Of a DNA stretch of 64,000 nt, positions 32,025 to 39,731 are shown in pieces; position 1 is the first letter of the stretch, and each line of letters opens with the position of its first letter. A program made the translations under genes and the position numbers. The stretch is from Glycomyces paridis (GTDB lineage: Bacteria > Actinomycetota > Actinomycetes > Mycobacteriales > Micromonosporaceae). The notes below the pieces were generated by a model that saw only the letters and a list, made by a program, of their open reading frames with translations, was not told the DNA's origin and searched no databases. The DNA is taken from contig NZ_STGX01000003.1 of assembly GCF_004912155.1 (NCBI RefSeq), forward strand, positions 183,092 through 247,091, given 5' to 3'.

Positions 32025-32162
32025 GCGTCAGCGGGGTCGGTGCAATTCCGAGCCGGCGGTGAGCGGCGAAAGCCGCGAGTCCGCGACCCGTCCGCAACCA
32101 GCGGACGGTTGACCTGGTGAGAACCCAGGACCGACGGTCAAAGTCCGGATGGGAGCAGACGC
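32025..32162 (+). ncRNA. FMN riboswitch (RFN element)
   Basis: All conserved RFN blocks are in order: GGGGTCGGTGCAATTCCGA, GCCGGCGGTGAGC, AGTCCGCGACCC, GGTTGACCTGGTGAGAACC, GACCGACGGTCAAAGTCCGG and ATGGGAGCAGAC. The closing helix P1 pairs GCGTC (32025-32029) with GACGC (32158-32162). It controls ribE-ribBA-ribH by FMN level. Confidence 0.95.
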
Positions 32163-32171
32163 AACGCGGGA

Positions 32172-32244
32172 GGCCACTGGTGGCCCCTGCGAGCCATGCT
32201 CCTGCCCCGCCTGCGTGCCTCAGCACCAACGCAGCAGGTAGGGA
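32172..32244 (+). promoter_or_regulatory. Expression platform between riboswitch and ribE
   Basis: A hairpin GGCCAC-TG-GTGGCC (32172-32185) is followed by a second stem, CTGCGT (32211-32216) with ACGCAG (32229-32234), that ends just before the ribosome binding site GGGAG (about 32240). No T-rich terminator is present, so FMN probably acts by hiding or exposing the ribosome binding site. Confidence 0.55.
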
Positions 32245-32253
32245 GTTCCACAG

Positions 32254-32844
32254 GTGTTCACCGGAATCGTGGAAGAGCTCGGCGAAGTCGTCAAGGCCAG
32301 TGAAGCGTTCCTGGCCGTCCGCGGCCCCCTCGTCACCTCCGACGCCCGTCTGGGCGACTCGATCAGCGTCAACGGCGTCTGTCTCACCGTCGTGGCCGTC
32401 GAAGGCGACGTCTTCACCGCCGACGTGATGGAGGAGACCTACCGCCGCACCGCCATCGGCAGGCTCGACGCGGGCGACCCGGTCAACCTCGAACGCGCCG
32501 CCACCCTCACCACCCGCCTCGGCGGGCACCTCGTGCAGGGCCACGTCGACGGCGTCGCCGAGATCGTCAAGCGCACCCCCGCGGCCGAATGGGAGGAAGT
32601 CACCTTCCGACTCCCGCCCGGCCTCGCGAAGTACGTGGTCGAGAAGGGTTCCATCACCGTCGACGGCACCTCCCTGACCGTGGCCGCGATCGACGGCGAC
32701 GAGTTCACCGTCGGCCTCATCCCCACCACGCTCGAAGCGACCACACTGGGCCGCAAGCAGATCGGCGACCCGGTCCACATCGAGACCGACGTCGTCGCCA
32801 AGCACGTCGAAAAACTCCTCCAATCAGCCGGGAGCATCCGATGA
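32254..32844 (+). CDS. ribE: Riboflavin synthase alpha chain
   Basis: It dismutates two 6,7-dimethyl-8-ribityllumazines to riboflavin. The product has 196 residues with two lumazine-binding repeats; [10 protein letters not shown] at the N-terminus is diagnostic, SVNGVCLTV and TVDGTSLTV mark the two halves, and [10 protein letters not shown] joins them. GTG 32254 follows the riboswitch platform. The stop overlaps the ribBA start (ATGA). Confidence 0.96.
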   Translation: MFTGIVEELGEVVKASEAFLAVRGPLVTSDARLGDSISVNGVCLTVVAVEGDVFTADVMEETYRRTAIGRLDAGDPVNLERAATLTTRLGGHLVQGHVDGVAEIVKRTPAAEWEEVTFRLPPGLAKYVVEKGSITVDGTSLTVAAIDGDEFTVGLIPTTLEATTLGRKQIGDPVHIETDVVAKHVEKLLQSAGSIR

Positions 32845-34088
32845 ACGACATCCGTTTGGACACCGTCGACGAGGCCATCGCCGCGATCAAGGCCGGGAGG
32901 GCCGTGATCGTGGCCGACGACGAGGGACGCGAGAACGAGGGCGACATCATCTTCGCCGCCGAGGACGCCACTCCCGAACTCGTCGCGTTCACCATCCGCC
33001 ACACCGGCGGATACCTGTGCGTTCCGATGCTCGCCGACCGGGCCGACCACCTCCAGCTGCCCCCGCAGGCCGCCGAGAACCAGGACCCCCGCGGCACTGC
33101 CTACACCGTCACGGTCGACGCCCGCCGCGGCATCGCCACCGGCATCTCCGCGGCCGACCGCGCCCACACCATCAACGTGCTCGCGAACCCGACGACCGCC
33201 GCAGGTGACCTCAGCCGACCCGGCCACGTCGTCCCCCTGCGCGCCCAGGAAGGCGGCGTCCTCGTCCGCACCGGCCACACCGAGGCCGCCGTGGACCTCG
33301 CCCGCCTCGCGGGCAAACGCCCCGTCGGAGTCCTCTCCGAGATGATGAACGACGACGGCACCATGATGCGCCTGCCCGAACTCCGCGAGTTCGCCGACGA
33401 GCACGGCCTCGCGCTCATCACCGTCGCCCAGCTCGTCGAATGGCGCCAGCGCAACGAGGTCCACGTCAAGCGCCTCGCCGAGGCCCGCCTGCCGCTGGAG
33501 GCCGGGCACTTCACCGCCGTGGGCTACCGCGCCGCCTTCGACGGCAACGAGCACGTCGCCCTCGTCAAGGGCGACATCGGCGACGGCCGCGACGTCCTCG
33601 TCCGCGTCCACTCCGAGTGCCTCACCGGCGACGCCTTCGGCTCCCTGCGCTGCGACTGCGGCCCCCAGCTCCAGGCCGCTCTCCGCGCCGTCGAGGCCGA
33701 GGGCCGCGGCGTGGTGCTCTACATGCGCGGCCACGAGGGCCGCGGCATCGGCCTCGTCCACAAGCTCCAGGCCTACCAGCTCCAGGACCAGGGCCGCGAC
33801 ACCGTGGACGCCAACCTCGAACTGGGCCTGCCCGCCGACGCCCGCGACTGGGCCGTGGGCGCGCAGATCCTCGCCGACCTCGGCATCAAGTCGATGCGCC
33901 TGCTCACCAACAACCCCGACAAGCGCGCCGGGATCGAAGGCCACGGCCTCGAGGTCATCGACCGCGTGGGGCTGCCGACCTACGCCACGCCCGACAACAT
34001 CGCCTACCTGACCACCAAGCGCGACCGGATGGGCCACCTCCTCGGTGACCTGCCCCGGCTCGCGCCCGTCGCGAGAGAGGCCGCCTGA
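32841..34088 (+). CDS. ribBA: 3,4-dihydroxy-2-butanone-4-phosphate synthase / GTP cyclohydrolase II
   Basis: It supplies both precursors of riboflavin. The product has 415 residues. The RibB half (1-205) has [12 protein letters not shown] and [12 protein letters not shown]; the RibA half has HSECLTGD and the zinc ligands in [10 protein letters not shown], and [15 protein letters not shown] 32841 overlaps ribE, and ribH begins 1 base after the stop. The ribD gene for the middle steps is not in this cluster and must be elsewhere. Confidence 0.96.
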   Translation: MNDIRLDTVDEAIAAIKAGRAVIVADDEGRENEGDIIFAAEDATPELVAFTIRHTGGYLCVPMLADRADHLQLPPQAAENQDPRGTAYTVTVDARRGIATGISAADRAHTINVLANPTTAAGDLSRPGHVVPLRAQEGGVLVRTGHTEAAVDLARLAGKRPVGVLSEMMNDDGTMMRLPELREFADEHGLALITVAQLVEWRQRNEVHVKRLAEARLPLEAGHFTAVGYRAAFDGNEHVALVKGDIGDGRDVLVRVHSECLTGDAFGSLRCDCGPQLQAALRAVEAEGRGVVLYMRGHEGRGIGLVHKLQAYQLQDQGRDTVDANLELGLPADARDWAVGAQILADLGIKSMRLLTNNPDKRAGIEGHGLEVIDRVGLPTYATPDNIAYLTTKRDRMGHLLGDLPRLAPVAREAA

Positions 34089-34089
34089 C

Positions 34090-34560
34090 ATGGCAGGACA
34101 CGGAGCACCCGAGGTCCACGTCCCCGACGCCGCCAGGCTCACGCTCGGCATCGTCGCCACCGACTGGAACGCCGGCGTCGTCGGCCAGCTGCTCAAGCGC
34201 GCGCTCGACGCCGCCGCCGACGCCAAGGTCGCCGACGTCAAGGTCCTGCACGTGGCCGGGGCGGTCGAACTGCCCGTCGCCGCCCAGGCGCTGGCCCGCC
34301 GCTACGACGCGGTGGTCGCGCTCGGCACCGTCGTCCGCGGCGGCACCGCGCACTTCGACTACGTGTGCAAGTCCGTCACCGAGGGGCTCACCCGGATCGC
34401 GCTCGACGAGTCGACCCCGGTGGCCCACGGCGTCCTCACCGTCGAGAACCAGGAGCAGGCGCTCGCCCGAGCCGGCTTCCCCGACTCCACCGAGGACAAG
34501 GGCTACGAGGCGGTCGTGGCCGCCCTCGGGGCGGCCCTGGCGATCCGCTCCCTCGACTAG
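34090..34560 (+). CDS. ribH: 6,7-dimethyl-8-ribityllumazine synthase
   Basis: It condenses the RibA- and RibB-derived intermediates. The product has 156 residues. GIVATDWN near the N-terminus, the AGAVELPVAAQ segment and LGTVVRGGTAHFDYVC are conserved active-site parts; the family His of the substrate site falls in the last of these. ATG 34090 follows ribBA directly. A perfect 15-bp hairpin ends the operon. Confidence 0.95.
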   Translation: MAGHGAPEVHVPDAARLTLGIVATDWNAGVVGQLLKRALDAAADAKVADVKVLHVAGAVELPVAAQALARRYDAVVALGTVVRGGTAHFDYVCKSVTEGLTRIALDESTPVAHGVLTVENQEQALARAGFPDSTEDKGYEAVVAALGAALAIRSLD

Positions 34561-34568
34561 CACCGCAT

Positions 34569-34602
34569 GACGCCGCCGCCCGCAGTAGCGGGCGGCGGCG
34601 TC
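34569..34602 (+). terminator. Terminator of the rib operon
   Basis: GACGCCGCCGCCCGC (34569-34583) pairs perfectly with 34588-34602 over the loop AGTA, 9 bases after the ribH stop. Confidence 0.8.
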
Positions 34603-34630
34603 GCCGCGTCCTCCCCTTACGCTGGGAGCC

Positions 34631-35263
34631 ATGAGCTTTCAGCCCGGACAGACCATCCTCCGCCGCGACGTCGGCCGCGACGGCCGCATCGCCGCCGTGG
34701 TGAGCGTGCGCGTCGTGTCCGACGACGAGCGCGGCGTCTTGACATGGACCGCGGAGGGTTCCGAGGTCATGTGGCGCACGACCCTGGCGGGGGAGCGGGT
34801 CCGCAAGTTCAGCGCGAACGACCTCGCTGCGACGCCGACGATGCTCTCGCCGTCCGCGTGGACGGGCACGAACGTGCTGTGGCTGACGCCGCCGGGCGCC
34901 GCGCACACCGTCGGCTGGTTCTTCGGCGCCGACGGCTTCTTCGGCTGGTACGTGAACCTGGAGACGCCGAGCCGCCGCTGGTCGGGCGGGCTCGACACGA
35001 CCGATCTCGCCCTCGACGTGTGGGCGACCCCGGACGGCGCGTGGAACTGGAAGGACGAGGACGAGTTCGCCGAACGCACCGGCCGCCCCGAGTACTGGAC
35101 GGCCGGGGAGGCCGATGCGATCCGCGCGGAGGGCGAACGAGCCATCGCGCTGATCGAGGCGAGGGACCACCCCTTCGACGGCTCGCTGACCGACTTCGCG
35201 CCGGACCCGGCGTGGGGCCCGACGGCGCTGCCGCCGGGCTGGGACCGGCCGCTTCAGGAGTAG
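34631..35263 (+). CDS. DUF402 domain protein (FomD / nucleotide phosphatase-like)
   Basis: The product has 210 residues. GWYVNLETPSRRW, LDTTDLALDVWATPDG and WKDEDEFAERT are the DUF402 signatures; the Asp/Glu residues in these blocks form the metal site in FomD and in Staphylococcus Ntdp, which hydrolyse nucleoside diphosphates or cytidylyl intermediates. The substrate here is unknown. TACGCT ends 7 nt before ATG 34631 (leaderless layout); GGGAG is also present. The 3' end overlaps the convergent GT39 gene by 10 bases. Confidence 0.85.
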   Translation: MSFQPGQTILRRDVGRDGRIAAVVSVRVVSDDERGVLTWTAEGSEVMWRTTLAGERVRKFSANDLAATPTMLSPSAWTGTNVLWLTPPGAAHTVGWFFGADGFFGWYVNLETPSRRWSGGLDTTDLALDVWATPDGAWNWKDEDEFAERTGRPEYWTAGEADAIRAEGERAIALIEARDHPFDGSLTDFAPDPAWGPTALPPGWDRPLQE

Positions 35264-36690
35264 TGCTGGAATTCCTCCCACAGCTCGTCCCACGGCAGGA
35301 CCGGACCGGTGCAGACCGCGACCGTCTCGCCTTGCTCCTCGTTGTCGACGACCCCGTTGTCCAGGACGGCGACCGCCTCGCAGGAGGTGAAGTGCGCGGC
35401 GAGCCGGTCGAGCGGCAGGCCCACGGTCAGGACCGTCCCGGCGTCCGCCGGGGGAGGGCCGTACTCGTGGAGGGCGTTGTGGCCGCTGTAGACCGGCGGT
35501 AGGTCCGCGCCGTAGCGGTCGATTGCCCCGGCCTCGCCGTAGTTCGCGGTGATGATCACCGCGTCGTCGGGGAGCCCGGCGGCGGCGTCCCGGACTTGTT
35601 CGACGTAGACCTGCCATCCGACCTGGTCGGGGACGGTGCTGTTCATGTCCGGAATCGGCGTGTCGCCCACTTCCGCGACGGGGATGAGCGGCAGCGCCAC
35701 CACCGCGGAGACCGCGGTGTTGAGCGCGACCGCGCCGAGCAGGACGCCGCGGCGGCCCCGGCTCCGCGCCCAGGCGGCGACCGGGACGCACCCGGCCGCG
35801 TAGAACGCGATGACCAGGCCCATCGAGTAGTAGAACTGGCCGCCTGTGGCGAGCACGACCCCCAGCAGCACAGGGTAGGCCACCGCGAGGGCCCGCAGGG
35901 GCCGCCATTCGGGCTTGCGCAGCAGCGCCCACAGCCCGGCGATCCAGACGGGCACGAGGAAGAGCCCGATGAGCAGGAACTGGAAGGGCACCAGCAGGAT
36001 GCGGTTCTCGGTGCCGTCGGTCTCGTTGATGGCCGAGGCCATCTCCAATTGCGGCCATCCGTTCACGGCCTGGTACACCAGGTTCGGCGAGCCGACGGCG
36101 AGTGCGATCGCGACTCCGGCCCACAGCCACTTCGATCCGAGGGCCTTGCGTGGCCCGACCACGAGCAGCCCGACCGCGAGCGCGAGGAGCAGCAGCACGA
36201 CGAGGTGCTTGTTGTAGAGACCGACGCCGGTGGCGGCGCCCACCGCGAGCCACCACTTCGGGTCGCGCAGCAGGGCTCGGATCGCGAAGAGCAGCACCAG
36301 GGTCCACACCACGAGGTCCACCGTGGCCGTGGCGAGGGTGTGCCCGAAGGCGAGCGCGACTCCGGCGAAGGCGAGGCCCCAGGCGCACAGCGCCTGCGCG
36401 CCCTTGCCGCCGCCGAGTTCGCGGGTGATGAGCGCGGCGATCCACAGGACGCCGACCATGCACAGGAGGGACGGGAGGCGCAGGGCCCACAGCGAGTCGC
36501 CGAGGAGCGCGGTGGCGGCGTGGGCGAGGAGCGGGGTCAGCGGCGGCTGGTCGGCGTAGCCCCAGGCGGGGTCGAGCATCCGGAAGTAGAGCTCGTCGCG
36601 GTGGTAGTCGTAGCGGGCGTTGGTGGCGGCGAGGACCGCGGCGAGCGCGAGGCTCGCCAGGGTCGGGTGCAGCCGGTGGAGGGGTCGCAT
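35254..36690 (-). CDS. GT39-like (ArnT/PMT-type) membrane glycosyltransferase
   Basis: The product has 478 residues: 10-12 membrane helices followed by a soluble C-terminal part of about 120 residues. RYDYHRDELYF in the first outer loop has the acidic pair typical of polyprenyl-phosphate-dependent glycosyltransferases (GT39/PMT_2, ArnT-like), and YADQPPLTPLL follows. It probably moves a sugar from a lipid carrier to an outer-face acceptor; acceptor unknown. It lies 63 bases downstream of a marR gene on the same strand and may be co-transcribed with it. Confidence 0.85.
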   Translation of the reverse strand: MRPLHRLHPTLASLALAAVLAATNARYDYHRDELYFRMLDPAWGYADQPPLTPLLAHAATALLGDSLWALRLPSLLCMVGVLWIAALITRELGGGKGAQALCAWGLAFAGVALAFGHTLATATVDLVVWTLVLLFAIRALLRDPKWWLAVGAATGVGLYNKHLVVLLLLALAVGLLVVGPRKALGSKWLWAGVAIALAVGSPNLVYQAVNGWPQLEMASAINETDGTENRILLVPFQFLLIGLFLVPVWIAGLWALLRKPEWRPLRALAVAYPVLLGVVLATGGQFYYSMGLVIAFYAAGCVPVAAWARSRGRRGVLLGAVALNTAVSAVVALPLIPVAEVGDTPIPDMNSTVPDQVGWQVYVEQVRDAAAGLPDDAVIITANYGEAGAIDRYGADLPPVYSGHNALHEYGPPPADAGTVLTVGLPLDRLAAHFTSCEAVAVLDNGVVDNEEQGETVAVCTGPVLPWDELWEEFQHYS

Positions 36691-36753
36691 GAGGGGCCTT
36701 TCGGTTCGGGCTGTCGCTCTAGAGCATCCCGCAGCGGTCGTTGCGGCGCAAGC

Positions 36754-37209
36754 TCACCGGGCGTCGCGGATCGCCTCGATCGCCTCGTGGAAGGCGGGCG
36801 CGGCCCGCTCGAAGTGCTCGGTGAGGGTGGCGATCTCGTCGGCGGTGCAGTCGGCGAAGACCCTGGCGAGCTTCTCGCGGGCGGGGGCGAGGGCGTCGTC
36901 GAGGTCGACCCCCTGCGCTTCGACCGCTTCGACCAGGACGCGGCGGCGGTCGGCGGGGTCGGGGACGCGGCGGACGAGGCCGCGTGCTTCGAGGCGGTCG
37001 ATGAGCCTGGTGGTGGCGCCGGTGGTGAGCCCGGTCTTGGCGGCGAGTTCGCCGGAGGTCATGCGGCCGTGGAAGACGAGGGTGCCGACGGCGTAGAGGT
37101 CGGTGGGGCCCATGCCGACCGCCTGGGCGGTGGCGAGGCCGTGGAGGACCACGGCGTTGAGGTAGCGCGGGTAGACGGCGCCGAGTTTCGCGAAGTCGGG
37201 ACTTGACAC
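36754..37209 (-). CDS. MarR-family regulator
   Basis: The product has 151 residues with a winged helix: MTSGELAAKTGLTTGATTRLIDRLEARGLV and the wing RVPDPADRRRVLVE. GTG 37209 has GGAAGAGG upstream. It diverges from a SnoaL-like gene, and two perfect palindromes lie in the 91-bp gap, so it probably represses both genes in response to a small molecule. The ligand is unknown. Confidence 0.9.
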   Translation of the reverse strand: MSSPDFAKLGAVYPRYLNAVVLHGLATAQAVGMGPTDLYAVGTLVFHGRMTSGELAAKTGLTTGATTRLIDRLEARGLVRRVPDPADRRRVLVEAVEAQGVDLDDALAPAREKLARVFADCTADEIATLTEHFERAAPAFHEAIEAIRDAR

Positions 37210-37233
37210 GGCCGTTCCTCTTCCTTAAGCTAA

Positions 37234-37279
37234 TATCTGCACTCATGCAGATAATGTTTTGACGCAGTTGTTGCGTCAA
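37234..37279. promoter_or_regulatory. Two perfect palindromes in the MarR/SnoaL intergenic region
   Basis: TATCTGCA-CTCA-TGCAGATA (37234-37253) and TTGACGCA-GTTGT-TGCGTCAA (37259-37279). The second begins with TTGACG, a good -35 for the plus-strand gene. They differ in sequence, so two proteins, or one site and one RNA-level element, are possible. The first is the better MarR operator candidate by size. Confidence 0.7.
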
Positions 37280-37300
37280 GCTACCAGAAGGGACCTCAAC

Positions 37301-37744
37301 ATGGACACCTCCGCACCCGCCGACCTCGTCCGGGCCCGCATCGCGGCCGCCGTCGACGCCTGGGAGGCCGGCGACGGCGCGGCCTACGCCGAGGCCTTCA
37401 CCGCCGACGCCACCTACGTCACCTGGATCGGCACCGTCTACCGGGGCCGCGAAGAGATCGGCCGCGCCCACCAGGTCCTGTTCGACAGGTTCCTCAAGGG
37501 CAGCGTCCTGGTCGACGACATCATCGGCATCAAGTTCCTCGGCGCCGACACCGCCGTCGTCACCAGCCGCGGCGAGGTCGGCAAGGGCGGGCGCCGCCCC
37601 GCGAAGCTCACCAAGGTCCAGACCTACACCCTCGTGCGCGAGGACGGCGGCGATTGGCGCATCGCCGCCTTCCAGAACACGAAACGTAAGACGATCATGG
37701 AGCGGATCTCCTTCGCGTTCGCGCCCGAGACCGCCCCGGTGTGA
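37301..37744 (+). CDS. SnoaL-like / SgcJ-EcaC-type protein
   Basis: The product has 147 residues with a cone-shaped NTF2-like fold: VDAWEAGDGAAYAEAFTADATYVTW, GTVYRGREEIGRAHQVLFD and DWRIAAFQNTKRK match the SgcJ/EcaC family of small proteins found in secondary-metabolite and detoxification clusters. No reaction is established. AGAAGGGA precedes ATG 37301. It is divergent from marR and is the likely MarR target. A hairpin follows. Confidence 0.85.
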   Translation: MDTSAPADLVRARIAAAVDAWEAGDGAAYAEAFTADATYVTWIGTVYRGREEIGRAHQVLFDRFLKGSVLVDDIIGIKFLGADTAVVTSRGEVGKGGRRPAKLTKVQTYTLVREDGGDWRIAAFQNTKRKTIMERISFAFAPETAPV

Positions 37745-37745
37745 G

Positions 37746-37768
37746 GGCCCGCGATGAATCCGCGGGCC
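37746..37768 (+). terminator. Hairpin after SnoaL-like gene
   Basis: GGCCCGCG (37746-37753) and CGCGGGCC (37761-37768) around a 7-nt loop, directly after the TGA. Confidence 0.6.
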
Positions 37769-37773
37769 GCGGA

Positions 37774-37807
37774 TCGTCTCCACCGGTGACACCACCGGAG
37801 GAGACGA
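37774..37807 (+). promoter_or_regulatory. Hairpin that buries the ribosome binding site of the DUF1905 gene
   Basis: TCGTCTCCACCGGTG (37774-37788) pairs at 14 of 15 positions with 37793-37807 over loop ACAC. The right arm contains GGAGGAG, the ribosome binding site of ATG 37809. Folding would block translation, so this may be a protein- or temperature-responsive switch, or a leader opened by upstream translation. Confidence 0.65.
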
Positions 37808-37808
37808 C

Positions 37809-38096
37809 ATGAGCGAGACCGCGCCGCAGGCGATCGACTACACCTTCACCGCCCTCATCGAGAAGGACGGGTCCTTCCCGACCTACCTCACCGTGCCCGG
37901 CTCGGCCGAGCTGCTCGGCACCCGCAAGGCGGTGAAGGTGACCGGCACGCTCGACGGGCACGAGTTCGCCGCGACCCTCATGCCCTCCGGCAAGGGGCCG
38001 CACTGGCTGCCGGTGCGCGCCGCACTGTGCAAGGCCATCGGCAAGGGCGCGGCGGGCGACGAGGTGACCGTCCACCTCGCCGAACGCCTCACCTGA
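37809..38096 (+). CDS. DUF1905 domain protein
   Basis: The product has 95 residues. FTALIEKDGSFPTYLTVP, then KVTGTLDGHEFAATLMPSG and the end KGAAGDEVTVHLAE match DUF1905, a small beta-barrel domain often joined to YdeI (OmpD-associated) domains. Here it stands alone, without the YdeI part. Function unknown. Convergent with cynS with a 9-base gap. Its start is inside the foot of a strong hairpin. Confidence 0.88.
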   Translation: MSETAPQAIDYTFTALIEKDGSFPTYLTVPGSAELLGTRKAVKVTGTLDGHEFAATLMPSGKGPHWLPVRAALCKAIGKGAAGDEVTVHLAERLT

Positions 38097-38105
38097 GCCA
38101 GGGCC

Positions 38106-38555
38106 TCACCAGCGGTAGTCCAGGAACTTCCCGTCGAAGGTCACCACGACCCGGTCGCCGTCCGGGTCCGCCCTGCGGGCGATGTCGACCTTGAAGTTGA
38201 TGGCGCTCATGATGCCGTCGCCGAACTCCTCGTGGATGAGCTCCTTGAGCGCGGGCCCGTACACCGCCAGCGCCTCGTTGAACCGGTAGATCGTCGGGTC
38301 CGACAGGAGCGCCGGGTCGATGCCGCGCGAGGGCTGGAGCCGCAGGCTCTCCTCGACCGAACCGTCCAGGTCCAGCAGCGAGCAGACCGCCGCGGCCTGC
38401 TCGGGCGACAGCGGGTGCTGGCCCAGCAGCGCCGCGGTCGTCCACACCGGCGGCGCGTCGATCGCCTCGGCGATCGCCGTCCACGTCAGGCCCTTGCGGA
38501 TGCGGGCGGCGACCACGAGCTCTGCGGCGGCGGACTTGCTCAAGATGGGGGTCAC
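38106..38555 (-). CDS. cynS: Cyanate hydratase (cyanase)
   Basis: It converts cyanate and bicarbonate to ammonia and CO2, giving nitrogen and removing a toxic ion. The product has 149 residues, family length. The three catalytic residues Arg91, Glu94 and Ser117 lie in IYRFNEALAVYG and GIMSAINFK, as in the E. coli enzyme (Arg96, Glu99, Ser122). An N-terminal helical domain with SPEQAAAVCSLL precedes them. GTG 38555 has GGAG 8 nt upstream. It diverges from an FNT-family channel gene, and a GlnR-type box in the gap fits nitrogen control. Confidence 0.95.
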   Translation of the reverse strand: MTPILSKSAAAELVVAARIRKGLTWTAIAEAIDAPPVWTTAALLGQHPLSPEQAAAVCSLLDLDGSVEESLRLQPSRGIDPALLSDPTIYRFNEALAVYGPALKELIHEEFGDGIMSAINFKVDIARRADPDGDRVVVTFDGKFLDYRW

Positions 38556-38702
38556 TTCGGGACTCCTTCGACGGTTCGGGTCCCGCCAACGTAGCGGCGC
38601 CCGCCGCCCGCGGCCAGGGCGCGCCGGTGATGGAAACGAACTCTTAACGGCGCCGTGAAACGCCGACCGGTAACGGGGCGGGACCGGCGTTGTGCGGCGG
38701 GC

Positions 38703-38740
38703 GTGACGAACGGGCGCTCCGCACGTTACCGCCCGGAAAC
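38703..38740 (+). promoter_or_regulatory. GlnR-type nitrogen-control box
   Basis: Two a-b half-sites with exact spacing are present: GTGAC (38703-38707), six bases, GCGCT (degenerate b site), six bases, GTTAC (38725-38729), six bases, GAAAC (38736-38740). This is the a1-b1-a2-b2 pattern gTnAC-n6-GaAAC of actinobacterial GlnR with one poor b site. It lies 99 bases before the FNT start. A partial pair, GAAAC-n6-TTAAC (38633-38648), lies nearer cynS. Confidence 0.75.
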
Positions 38741-38838
38741 GGCGCTCGGGCAGACTCCCCTCGACCGGCCGAGGACCCGGAAACGCCGACGGCGGCCGAA
38801 CGGCGTCCTCAGGCCAGCCCACGACGATGGAGCCGCCG

Positions 38839-39690
38839 ATGTCCTATGTGAAACCCTCCGAGTTCACCGCCAAGATGATCGACGCCGGTGAAGCCAAGGT
38901 CTTCATGTCGCTGCGAGACACCGTGATCCGCGCCTTCATGGCCGGGGCGATCCTCTCGCTCTCCGCGGCCTTCGCGGTCACGGTCACGGTGAACACGGGC
39001 CAGCCCCTGCTCGGCGCACTGCTCTTCCCGGTCGGGTTCTGCCTCCTGTACCTGCTCGGCTTCGACCTGCTGACCGGCGTGTTCACCCTCGTCCCGCTCG
39101 CGTGGATCGACCGGCGCCCCGGCGTGCGCCTCAACCTCGTCCTGCGCAACTGGGGCCTGGTCTTCGTCGGCAACCTCGCCGGGGCGCTGACCGTGGCGCT
39201 CATGATGGCAGTCATCGTCACCTTCGGGTTCTCGGTGGAGCCCAACGAGATCGGCAAGGCGCTCGGCACGATCGGCGAGAGCCGCACCGTCGGCTACGCC
39301 GACCACGGCGCCGCCGGGATGCTCACCCTCTTCATCCGCGGCGTCCTGTGCAACTGGATGGTCTCCACCGGCGTCGTCGCCGCCATGATGTCGACCTCCG
39401 TCTCCGGCAAGGTCATCGCCATGTGGATGCCGATCCTGGTGTTCTTCTACATGGGCTTCGAGCACTCCGTGGTGAACATGTTCCTGTTCCCCTCGGGCCT
39501 CATGCTCGGTGGCGAGTTCTCGCTCATGGACTACCTCGTGTGGAACGAGATCCCCACGGTGATCGGCAACCTCGTCGGCGGCCTCACCTTCGTGGGGCTC
39601 ACCCTCTACGCGACCCACGCGCGCACCGGCCCGAGCCGCCCCGCCGTGGTCCTGCCCGAGAAGGCCCCCGCGAAGGCCGGGGCCCGCTAG
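38839..39690 (+). CDS. Formate/nitrite transporter (FNT) family channel
   Basis: The product has 283 residues with six membrane helices, the aquaporin-like FNT fold. Landmarks are GVLCNWMVSTGV and GFEHSVVNMF, which carry the central-pore His of FocA and NirC. FNT channels pass small monovalent anions (formate, nitrite, hydrosulfide). Next to cyanase, cyanate or nitrite is the likely cargo; this is inference. ATG 38839 is chosen because GGAG lies 6 nt upstream; ATG 38827 would start within that site. A perfect terminator separates it from the convergent NmrA gene. Confidence 0.88.
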   Translation: MSYVKPSEFTAKMIDAGEAKVFMSLRDTVIRAFMAGAILSLSAAFAVTVTVNTGQPLLGALLFPVGFCLLYLLGFDLLTGVFTLVPLAWIDRRPGVRLNLVLRNWGLVFVGNLAGALTVALMMAVIVTFGFSVEPNEIGKALGTIGESRTVGYADHGAAGMLTLFIRGVLCNWMVSTGVVAAMMSTSVSGKVIAMWMPILVFFYMGFEHSVVNMFLFPSGLMLGGEFSLMDYLVWNEIPTVIGNLVGGLTFVGLTLYATHARTGPSRPAVVLPEKAPAKAGAR

Positions 39691-39694
39691 CTCT

Positions 39695-39727
39695 GCGGGG
39701 CCGCGGGTCGCCGACCCGCGGCCCCGC
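39695..39727. terminator. Bidirectional terminator between FNT and NmrA genes
   Basis: GCGGGGCCGCGGGTC (39695-39709) pairs perfectly with 39713-39727 over a 3-nt loop; it fills almost the whole 41-bp gap between two convergent genes. Confidence 0.8.
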
Positions 39728-39731
39728 ACGT

